64,000 bases of DNA from contig OX393549.1 in the NCBI GenBank assembly GCA_947650365.1, positions 96,155,514 through 96,219,513 of the forward strand. Reading direction: 5' to 3'. Shown piece by piece: positions 1-8,971 of this stretch. The notes beneath the pieces are model-generated. The model was not told where the DNA came from. It searched no databases and was given only the letters and a program-made list of their open reading frames with translations. Both the position numbers and the translations under genes were made by a program. Source of the stretch: Chamaelirium japonicum (lineage: Eukaryota; Streptophyta; Magnoliopsida; Liliales; Melanthiaceae). Position 1 is the stretch's first letter, and every line of letters starts with the position of its first letter.

Positions 1-1253
1 TTATGGGAATGGACGGCTATGATCGAGTGCATGGACGGGAGAAAGAGAGAAGTGGAGAGTTGGGTCGCTGGGTTTTTGGTGTGCATGAGCTGATGCACGG
101 AAGGGACGGTCGTGATCGGGTCTAGAGAGAGAGAGAATCAAGGGGCAGCGGCTGCTTGGTTTGCATGGGTTTTAATTAAAATGGGTGGTTGTGATCAAGT
201 GGAGAGGTTTGGTCCGGGTCTGATGCATGGGTTTTCAATTGCAACGGACGGCTCCGATGATGTTTGGATTGGAATAAAAATAGGGGATGGGATCTCTTCA
301 GCCGGGTTAGAAAGAGAAATCTAGGATGAGAGAGAGTTGTGCGAACAGGTTGGTGTTGTGAGGTGGGGTCACATGCATGTGTTTTGGAATTGGACAAAAT
401 GGACGGCTATGATCAGCCCATGCACGGATGGTTGTGGTTAGTTAGGAGATGGGTTGGGCTTATGCTTGTGCATGCACGGCTATGATGTGTGGAGGCGCTT
501 GGACGTGCAGAGCCGGATAGACCGACTAGATTCGGTCTTAGGTGATGGTAAGGTTGGATCCGAGAGTTGGTTGGGTGCTATGCTAGATGGCTAAGAGGTT
601 AGGTGAGATGGTTTTAAGAAAGGCTAAAATTAAGAGAAAGAGAAAAGAAGGGAGAAAGAAAAGGAAAAGATAAGACGGAGAAAAGGAAGAACTAGAGGAG
701 AGAGAAAAGGTGGCAGGTTCGGGTGTTCTCCATACCATATTTGTAAGCCACCATCATGCTCTATTGAGTTCGGTAGAACGTCCGGGGGTGCTCCTCTGGT
801 TTGTATCGTGCAATTCGTCTGCCCGATGAGGCCACTTCTCTGCCGAATATTGTATAGATCATTCTCTTTATTGTTCTCTAAAAAAGATCTCCAAATGCAA
901 TATTCATCCTCAATCGAGTTGCAATCAGAATATCCACCACTCCATCATGATGTCCTTCATCCAACTTTGTCAAGAACTGGAGCAATTCCCTGAAAAACAC
1001 ACATGTAATGACACATGTAAGGTTCCATTATGATTATCGATAAAAGAATGATTTGGACTTTCGGGCTCCATATTTTTCATGCATGCAATGTATGAGAGCG
1101 AACCAATATGCCGTTGGGTTCGTATGAGAGTCTACTATATCGTGGTGCAAAGAAACTCATGCAGTTTATGTGTATTATGAAAGTTTTACGTAGCAAAGTG
1201 ATGCTATGTACATGATAAATAAATGATAATTCGCACCAAATGGACGCTCAACA
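1..1253 (-). mobile_element. Inverted LTR fragment, Athila-like family, cut by left edge
   Basis: Read on the minus strand from 1253 leftward, the sequence begins TGTTGAGCGTCCATTT and follows the start of the LTR at 1674 closely for about 270 bases, then diverges but keeps the same order of features: a pyrimidine-rich tract (GA-rich on the plus strand, 115-145 and 600-700) and the scattered motif read as GATCATAGCCGTCC on the minus strand (plus-strand copies near 11, 102 and 401). I read it as the LTR of a second, diverged copy of the same family in the opposite orientation, with its body beyond the left edge. It could instead be a solo LTR; the far end is not visible. Confidence 0.75.
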
Positions 1254-1673
1254 CCGACCAAAGATTGATTTAGGCTCGTTTAATAAATAAGCCAAGCTCA
1301 ATCAGACTAAATCTCGGCTTGTTTGGGCTCGTGAACATGCCTGTTTAGGGCTTGTGAGCAAAGCTCATGAACAAGCTGGATAGGCTCATAAAAGGCTCGT
1401 GAATAGCTCATAAATGGCTTGAATAAGCCTAACATATAGCCTAGTATGAAGTTTAGACTCATGAACAAACTCGATAAGGGATTGTTCAATCACTAATTAA
1501 GCATAGCCAAGTTTGAAGTTTTGGCTCATGAACAAGCTCAAGCCGACCAAAGCTCGGTTTAGGCTCGTTTAATAAACGAGCCAAGCTTAAGCAGACCAAA
1601 GCTCGGCTCATTTGGGCTCGCGAATATGCTTGTTTAGGGCTTGTGAGCAAAGCTCGTGAATAAACTTGATAGG
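1254..1673. repeat. 289-bp tandem repeat, left part
   Basis: One full unit covers 1254-1542 and a second starts at 1543. The units are rich in AGCTCGTGAACAAGCTC-like words. Unit 2 is broken at 1673 by the LTR element and resumes at 8518, so its two halves (131 + 159 bases) add up to about one unit. A perfect 10-bp-arm palindrome around GGCTCGTTTA lies at 1562-1582. No ORF is credible here. The repeat could be an internal repeat of the CACTA element to its right or a separate satellite-like sequence. Confidence 0.85.
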
Positions 1674-2730
1674 TGATGAGCGTCCATTTGGTGCGAATTA
1701 TCCTTTCTTTATCATGCACATAGCGTCAGTTTCTTACGTAAAACATTCATAATACACGTAAACTGCATGAGTTTCTTTGCACCATGATATAGTAGACTTT
1801 CATACGAACCCAACGGCATATTGGTTCGCTCTCATACATTGCATGCATGAAAAATATAGAGCCCGAAAGTCCAAATTATCCTTTTATCGATAATCGCATT
1901 TGAATCTGATAAGTGTCATTTCATGTTTGTTTTTCTGGGAATTTATCCGGTTTTCGATGCAATCAACTCAAGGACTTCATGACCAAGCCGTGGATATTCT
2001 CACGGCGATCTGATGGAGACTGTACAGCTAGTTTGGAGGCCTGTCTGAAGAACAACGTTGGAAAACGGATAACTGCGATGATTCGGACGAGGGAAGACTT
2101 TAACAAGCCGCTGCAGCACAGGAATCGAACCAGAAGATGAGCACATAAATGCGAAGGAGCGATGATGGATTCGGATGATGGTAACCAAGTTTCCCATGTG
2201 ATCCCATTCGACCTGAACCCAGACAACCCGAGTTCTTCCTTCTCTCTTTCTTATTTCACCACCGCACCTATCGCAACCGTCCAGTGGTACCCATGCATTC
2301 AACCCGACTCAATCACGACTCGGCCTTCAAATTGTGAGTCCAACACCTCACCCCATCGAGATCCATCAGAGCTCCGGAACCCATCGTCCCTTCTATTCCA
2401 TCCCAGCTCTCCTTTGCATCGCATGACACCCAAGTCCCCACTTGTGCACCCGATCACGACCACCCGATCCTCCATCTCTATATCTCCCTCTCTAAACAAC
2501 TCAATTGCACCCAGACGGACCTCAACTGATCGCAGTCGGTCCATTCCCTAACCGACCCGATCGCGAGCTCGAGATCCCATCCCCTAGTTTTATTCCGATC
2601 CAAACCTCATCGCAGCCGTCCGATTGCCCATCATTTCATGCATGCATGGATGCATGCATATACACCTAACACCAAGCCGAGCTGCCCAACTCTCTCTCAT
2701 GACTCATTTAATCACAGCCCTCCATTGCAC
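1674..2730 (+). repeat. Truncated 5' LTR of the Athila-like element
   Basis: It matches 5516-6572 of the 3' LTR base for base in length (1057 bp) with a small number of substitutions. The match stops at TCCATTGCAC. The next bases belong to the integrase region, so about 1.94 kb of LTR and several kilobases of internal sequence were lost in one or more deletions. Small ORFs in this stretch have equivalents in the other LTR and are not genes. Confidence 0.9.
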
Positions 2731-2993
2731 CGGGTATGAAAGTCATTCGAACCGAGTATGAAAGTTCTCTTGTACAATTCCAGATTAAATTTGTTTCCCG
2801 GAAAATTAAGATCTCGTTGGTCTGGCCCCTTTATAGTTCGTATAGTTCATTATCATGGGGCCATCGAAATTGAGAACCCCCAGAATGGTGATATTTTCAA
2901 GGTAAATGGGCAAAGGCTAAAGCCATTTTTAGAACTAAAAGATAAGGTTGTAGAGGAGGTTCTTTTACAAGATCCTCTGTACACTGACTAATC
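2731..2993 (+). pseudogene. Integrase C-terminal remnant, Athila-like pol
   Basis: The open stretch read from 2758 (77 codons, ending about 2991) encodes the tail found after the integrase core of Athila-type gypsy polyproteins: a KVLLYNSRL start, then FPGKLRSRW, a GPF turn and [11 protein letters not shown] near the end. In the full element this part helps integrase bind DNA. The catalytic core, reverse transcriptase and gag are absent because the deletion joins the truncated LTR directly to this point. The first ATG lies at the deletion joint, so this is the end of a once larger polyprotein and not a small gene. Confidence 0.8.
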
Positions 2994-3333
2994 CCATATG
3001 AACCATGTCGGGCTAACGACATTAAACTTAGCACTTACTGGGAGGTAACCCAGATTACATGATGCATATATTTATAAACTTTCGAAAAAAAATATATAGA
3101 TATAAAAAAAAAATTATAAAAAAATAAAATTTTGTGTACATGTTTTTTTTTCTTTATTTTTATATTAGCATTTTTGTTTTCTGATTTCTATATGACAAAA
3201 TTGGTATTATCTTATCATTTTCAGGAAAGACTTAGTTCATTCAGAATCTATCTCGAGGAGTGCACCCCTGCGTCTTAACTACAACGAGACATTCTATATA
3301 TCAAGGGAGGTTTGCTAGTAAACATTTGCATTC
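2994..3333 (+). other. Spacer after integrase with Athila-type motif
   Basis: Just after the pol stop lies GTCGGGCTAACGACATTAAAC and then GGGAGGTAACCCAG, a sequence commonly seen after pol in Athila elements. AT-rich DNA follows. A possible splice acceptor (TTTTCAG at about 3220-3226) precedes the next ORF. No other coding signal is seen. Confidence 0.5.
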
Positions 3334-3852
3334 ATGTCTACATCTGATAATCTTGTCTCATCACTTTCACACCTAGAATTAGAGAATGATGTTGATGACC
3401 ATTTTGAAAGATCTAATTTGTTCGAAACCATTGGATGCCTTATGGATTTTAATCTATCTGTTACTATTTTAGTGGATAGCGGTAGTTGCAATAATTTAAT
3501 TTCTAAATCTTTTACTGATGTACTCGATATAGAACACATCCCCATCAAAGAACCATATTCATTAGCATGGCTGTTTAAGGCCCCCACAATAGATGTCACA
3601 CATAGGGTTTACCCTGCCATCTCAATTCAGGATTACTCTGATGTAATCCCTCTTGACATAGCACTCATGGATTCTTATGATATAGTACTCGGTCGACCTT
3701 GGTTGTATGACCGCCACGTGCTGTACGACGGGCGACTTAACACTATGAATTTTTTTTTTCAGCACAAATATTTCACACTCTGGCCTCAACGCCTGTTATT
3801 CCATAATATCATATCCTTACCACCGATCGAGAACATTGAGGACAATGTCTAA
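3334..3852 (+). CDS. Aspartic-protease-like ORF downstream of integrase
   Basis: This uninterrupted ORF of 172 codons starts at ATG 3334. Around residues 47-54 it has ILVDSGSCNNLIS, the active-site signature of retroviral-type aspartic proteases (D-S-G). Near residues 112-120 it has IVLGRPWLYDR, the second conserved strand of that fold, followed by DGRLNT and a TLWP end. Gypsy elements normally carry protease between gag and reverse transcriptase; here it lies after the integrase tail, where Athila elements usually have an env-like gene. Its style is closer to proteases of other gypsy lineages. It may be a captured extra gene, a fragment of another element, or a product of rearrangement. It is remarkably free of stops for such a damaged element. 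Confidence 0.65.
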   Translation: MSTSDNLVSSLSHLELENDVDDHFERSNLFETIGCLMDFNLSVTILVDSGSCNNLISKSFTDVLDIEHIPIKEPYSLAWLFKAPTIDVTHRVYPAISIQDYSDVIPLDIALMDSYDIVLGRPWLYDRHVLYDGRLNTMNFFFQHKYFTLWPQRLLFHNIISLPPIENIEDNV

Positions 3853-4137
3853 TTTAGGTTTGGAGGTGATTTTCATTGCTTGCATCGGGCGTTTTAATTT
3901 AGTACGTATTGATATATTTCATATTTAAAAAAAAAAAATTGCATCAACTTACGCTATAGTGGGACAGCTCGGCATATACGTCTTGGCGTATGTGTGTCTC
4001 GTCTATAGTCCCCTACCAAAACTATAGCGTTCGTATAGAAATCTATAGGAATTTGCATTTGCATTTGCATGTTTTTATTTTTTTTTTCTTATTTTAGTTT
4101 CTTATCGTATTACTTTTGCCGTCCCTTTCGTCCTCAT

Positions 4138-4138
<1 letters not shown>

Positions 4139-4213
<75 letters not shown>
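4139..4213. repeat. (TA)n microsatellite
   Basis: About 37 uninterrupted TA units, inside the non-coding part of the Athila-like element. Length is likely to vary between individuals and between assemblies. Confidence 0.97.
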
Positions 4214-4216
<3 letters not shown>

Positions 4217-5493
4217 TCACCTTTATTTCAGGTTTTGTAAAATAATTTTATCGTACTCGAATAGGACCATAAGGCACTTGGTAATCAAGGTATAAAGTCC
4301 AAGGATTAGCGAGAAAAAGTATGTCTAATATGGTTCTGACCCTTAGTAACCTTTTAGAGATTGTCAAAACAAACTAGACTTGACTTTTCACTTCACATCT
4401 GGCTTACACCTCTAGGGTCTAGATTCAAAGCTATCATATCGGCCTAATAGTCAACTAGAGTCCTGATGAACCATGCGGATCTGGTTCACTTGGTAAAAAA
4501 AAAAGGGGAAAAAAATACTATTATAGATCACCAGTGAATTCTAAGGTATAGCGGAAAGGGCTACCTATTAGCATGACCTAGGACCTAATTATGTAAAAGT
4601 CTTAACCTGTATGCCCTAATATAAGTGAAGCCTGGTCGATAGGGTTATGAGAATGATCCTATGGATGCAGAGTGAATCAAATATAAAGGCAACATGAGGA
4701 TGGCTACCTAACTCATGAGAGCGTTGGCAGCGTGTCATGGGCATAGAGTGCAGCTAGCATGGTACAAGTTAGGAAGGGATATATAATTAGATCCAGAAAA
4801 AAAATGAGACCGAAAAAAAAAAGAATAAAAAAGGGAAAAAAAGAAAATAGTGTGAAAGCCATCGCTATAAATAATGTGGGGAAACTGGAATATCACATAT
4901 AAAGCCGAAAGGTATTAAGGTGAATATCCACAACTCTCACTAGCCTGCCTAGATTAGCTGGTTTTGACTCAGGTTCTAAGGTCGACTTTGACCGTTCTAG
5001 GAGACTGTTAGAATGTTATGAATGTAGAGAACCAAACCCCCAGTTGTGTTTTGCCTAGACAGCACCGTGCACTCGAGCATAGGTGAACTTGATCTTTTCT
5101 AACAGGAAACTAATAGTTAGAACCTAAAGTGCTTACTTCGAAAGCCGAAGCTTGGGTTAGATACCTTGTGAGTCTTGTGCCTTAGAAATTCTATTTTTGA
5201 GTATTTTTTAATTATTCTATGAAACTGACTTTTCTTATTTCTTACTTATATTTTCAAAAAAAAAATAAAAAAAATAAAAAAAATAAAAAATAAAAAAAGA
5301 GAAAAAATTGTTTGAATTTTGTGGGTAGATTCACTGTAAACCCTCACGAGACGAAACTCGTCCACTGGGGTAACCCAGGGGTTTAAAGGCTTGTTGCACG
5401 TGCTAAGTGCAGTCGCGATTCCTGCGAAAGTGAGTTAAGAGTTTTTACTTTGTCATTTACTTTGTTTATTTTTCTTTTCTTACTCGAGGGCGA

Positions 5494-5515
5494 GCAAGAT
5501 TTAAGTTTGGGGGTG
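5494..5515 (+). other. Polypurine tract of the Athila-like element
   Basis: AGCAAGATTTAAGTTTGGGGG-type sequence ends directly at the start of the 3' LTR (TGATGAGCG at 5516). This is the usual position of the plus-strand primer. Confidence 0.7.
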
Positions 5516-8512
5516 TGATGAGCGTCCATTTGGTGCGAATTATCCTTTCTTTATCATGCACATAGCGTCAGTTTCTTACGTAAAACTTTCATAATACACG
5601 TAAACTGCATGAGTTTCTTTGCACCATGATATAGTAGACTTTCATACGAACCCAACGGCATATTGGTTCTCTCTCATACATTGCATGCATGAAAAATATA
5701 GAGCCTGAAAGTCCAAATTATCCTTTTATCGATAATCGCATTTGAATCTGATAAGCGTTATTTCATGTGTGTTTTTCAGGGAATTTATCCGATTTTCGAT
5801 GCAATCAGCTCAAGGACTTCATGACCAAGCTGTGGATATTCTCATGGCAATCTGATGGAGACTGTACAGCTAGTTTGGAGGCCTGTCTGAAGAACAACGT
5901 TGGAAAACAGATAACTGCGATGATTCGGACGAGGGAAGACTTTAACAAGCCGCTGCAACACAGGAATCGAACCAGAAGATGAGCACATAAATGCGAAGGA
6001 GCGATGATGGATTCGGATGATGGTAACCAAGTTTCCCATGTGACCCCATTCGACCTGAACCCAGACAACCCGAGTTCTTCCTTCTCTCTTTCTTATTTTA
6101 CCACCGCACCTATCGTAACCGTCCAGTGGTACCCATGCATTCAACCCGACTCGATCACGACTCGGCCTTCATATCGTGAGTCCAACACCTCACCCCATCG
6201 AGATCCATCAGAGCTCCGGAACCCATCGTCCCTTCTATTCCATCCCAGCTCTCCTTTGCATCGCATGACACCCAAGTCCCCACTTGTGCACCCGATCACG
6301 ACCACCCGATCCTCCATCTCTATATCTCCCTCTCTAAACAACTCAATTGCACCCAAACAGACCTCAACTGATCGCAGCCGGTCCATTCCCTAACCGACTC
6401 GATCGTGAGCTCGAGATCCCATCCCCTAGTTTTATTCCGATCCAAACCTCATCGCAGCCGTCCGATTGCCCATCATTTCATGCATGCATGGATGCATGCA
6501 TATACACCTAACACCAAGCCGAGCTGCCCAACTCTCTCTCACGACTCATTTAATCACAGCCCTCCATTGCACAGGGCCAAACACATGCATGTGCCCCGGA
6601 CTTCTCTATCTCAGCCGACCCTCTCTCTCAGTCCAAATCCCAGCCGCCCATTGCACTCAACCCAGCTCCGAACTCCTCTCCCTCCAACCCGATCACAGCC
6701 GTCTCGGACCCTTAAAACCCCATGCACCCAGCTCTCCCATGTTTCCTTCCCACCATCACAGCCGTCCGATGGCATGCAGGCCTTCAAAAAACCGAAACCC
6801 ATGCGAGCCCGATACTCTGTCTCTCCGGGATTCTCTTTCTCTCTCTAACTCTCTCTCTTTCCTAAACCAGACCTCCGAACGTCTCTCTCTCTCTTTCTTT
6901 CTGTCTCTCTCTCTTTCCTTATCTCTCTATCCACCCGATCAGCCCCCTTCTATCCCAACCGCACATCTCTCTCTCCCCCTCCTATTACTCCTGCACCCAA
7001 ACTTCTCTCTCTCTATTCTTTCCTTTCTCTCTCTAGAACTAAAACCGGACGCCCCCAGCCGAACTTCTTTCCCTCTCTCCGGGATTCTCTCTCTAATCCC
7101 AACTGCACATCTCTCTAGATCTAAACCCAGCCCCGATATCTCTCTTTCCTTATTCTCTCCTCTCTCGAACCCAACAGCCATGCATGCGAACTTCTCTCCC
7201 TCTCCCCTCCGAATATCTCTCCCAGATTCTCTCTTATTCTTTTCTCTCCCGTTCCCTCTATCTCTCTACCGTCTTTCTCTATTTCCAAACTGATCACAAT
7301 CGTCCATTCCACCCATCCCCTTGCACCCAGTTCTCACGTCCTATTTTTCCTTCCTTGAACCCGTGAACCCTAAAACGCTCCTCATCTCTTATATAAAGGG
7401 GGGTCCGAAACAAAGAAAGGGGGGAGCTCTTGGGGCCGACCTTGTATCATCACCAAAGGGAGAGAGCTCTTGGTACCACCTTAAACTGAAGCCATCATCT
7501 CCAATTCTTCATCTTCATCACCACCGGAAAGGGGAGGACGAACCTAGGGGGCTGCCATCTAACCATATACCCGGCCATTACACCTCCCACCATCTTCCAT
7601 CTTCATCACCACCGGAGCTTTGGACCACTAAACGGGCGGCCATCTACTTCGAACCGTCACTACCATCTTCATCACTCTTGAGGCTTCTACTGCACCATCA
7701 CCATCTTCACGTACCATCTCCGGTCCACGTCATCGCTCTCGAAGCCGCACGTCGCCATCCTCGCCGGGTTCGTCATCTTCAAAGGAGCATCCGCCATCAG
7801 CGCTCACATGGCCATTCGAGGCTAAACACCCTATTCTAAGTTCTGGATGAAGCCTTGTAGTTGTATCTAAACCATGCTCTTATTTGATTTCCATATTTTA
7901 GTGCGTTTAATGAAAATAAAGTGATCTTTGCTCATTCATGCTTGATTAAAATTTCTGTAATAAGTTAGCTTTATTCTCCGTTATTATCAGAGTTCTACAG
8001 AGGTTTATCTCATAGTTTTATTCTTCGTCATTACGAGTAGTTTTACGGAGAATCATTACATAGTGTTAGCTTCTGTTATTACTCCGAAGTACGGAGAAGT
8101 ATTTCAGGCTTATTCCATTAAAGCGAGGAAGATCACTACATGAGTGATCATAATAGTGCTCCATTGAATATCATCCACGGAGATAGATTGACTTCGCATC
8201 TCCGTGAACATCATGGAAATCATATAAAAGTATAGTTTAGATAGCTACATGTGCGGATTCTAGGGCTTAGAATGTCTCTCCATATAGATTACAACCGTAA
8301 CCTTAATTAGCTTTCAGTTTTGCGTTCCGTATTTCCCGTTACAAAACAATTTCACAAAAAATCAATCTTTTTAAACTAAGATATAAAATTAATTAGCTTT
8401 AATTTTCCTTTAATTAGTTTTCATCCAAGTCTCTGTGGGATCGACCCGTATTTGCCACTGTCTATTAGATAGACGCCGTGCACTTGCGGTATAACAATTT
8501 AAAATCACAACA
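5516..8512 (+). repeat. Full-length 3' LTR of the Athila-like element (2997 bp)
   Basis: It starts TGATGAGCG, ends TCACAACA and is followed by the target duplication. It contains a strongly pyrimidine-rich block (about 6600-7290, CTCTCT runs) that produces long artefactual Ser/Leu/Pro reading frames. A short motif (GATCACAGCCGTCC and variants) recurs through 6370-7310. The TATA box is at 7389-7398, and a 3' part carries GGGATCGACCCG near 8439. The start is shared with 1674-2730. Confidence 0.93.
7389..7398 (+). promoter_or_regulatory. TATA box in the 3' LTR
   Basis: TTATATAAAG follows the pyrimidine-rich U3-like block and precedes a G-rich run (GGGGGGTCC). It is the expected LTR promoter. 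The matching part of the 5' LTR is deleted, so the element itself cannot be transcribed from its own 5' LTR. Confidence 0.65.
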
Positions 8513-8692
8513 ATAGGCTCATAAAGGGCTTATAAATAGGCTCATAAATGACTTGAATAAGCCTAACATATATCATAATATAAAGTTTAGGCTTATGAAC
8601 AAGCTCGATAAGGGACTGTTCAATCACTAATTGAGCATAGCCTAGTCTGAAGTTTAGGCTCGTGAACAAGCTCAAGCTGACCAAAGCTTGGC
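8513..8692. repeat. 289-bp tandem repeat, right part
   Basis: This continues unit 2 of the repeat that was interrupted at 1673 (target duplication 8513-8517). A third unit begins at about 8677 and fades after about 15-20 bases. Bases 8578-8676 align with 1440-1542. Confidence 0.8.
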
Positions 8693-8971
8693 TCAGCTTT
8701 AACCCCCTATATATGAGATACAATGTGATGCTAAAAAAAAAAACTGGTGTGTACTTACCACGAAATCCTAATATCAATCATTTAAGCCATTTTAGGTTCT
8801 AAGAACTGGTATAGATTGCCACAATCGATGACTGGTCTTCGGGCTTGGGATTTTTTTATTAACTAAAATTGGGCGGAAGCTATCGCCATTTTTTCATTAA
8901 ATAAAATTATGCGAAGTCTTATAGACATGGTTTAAAATTACTGCAGGTGTTGTGTGGCCAGATAGACGAAG
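8693..8971. other. AT-rich stretch before the TNP2 gene
   Basis: No ORF and no CACTA-type 5' terminus were found here. TTACTGCAG at 8939-8947 could be a splice acceptor just before the first TNP2 codons. The sequence probably belongs to the 5' untranslated part of the transposon. Confidence 0.4.

Larger units (their letters stand above)
3853..5515 (+). other. Non-coding internal region of the Athila-like element
   Basis: No ORF of note. It contains a (TA)n tract at 4139-4213, A-rich tracts at about 4800-4850 and 5249-5308, and a potential hairpin in which ACGCTATAG-type arms at about 3950-3962 face ACTATAGCG at about 4021-4029. The polypurine tract precedes the 3' LTR at its right end. Confidence 0.6.
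1674..8512 (+). mobile_element. Athila-like Ty3/gypsy LTR retrotransposon, internally deleted
   Basis: The element begins TGATGAGCG and ends TCACAACA. It is flanked by the 5-bp target duplication ATAGG (1669-1673 and 8513-8517). The intact neighbouring repeat unit carries a single ATAGG at the same offset (1380-1384), which confirms the insertion. The 5' LTR is reduced to its first 1057 bases. The rest of that LTR, the primer site, gag and nearly all of pol are missing, leaving an integrase tail, a protease-like ORF, a long non-coding stretch, a polypurine tract and a full 2997-bp 3' LTR. Athila affinity is inferred from the integrase tail and from a motif just after it (GGGAGGTAACCCAG, about 3040-3053). 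It cannot move on its own. Confidence 0.93.

Noticed and set aside
2000-2551. ORFs of 100-129 codons repeated at 5842-6393
   Set aside because: They recur because both copies are LTR sequence. No known domain, and similar ORFs exist on both strands.
6405-7366. Long Ser/Leu/Pro-rich ORFs (up to 275 codons)
   Set aside because: They lie in the CT-rich part of an LTR, in several overlapping frames, with no domain; low-complexity sequence explains them.
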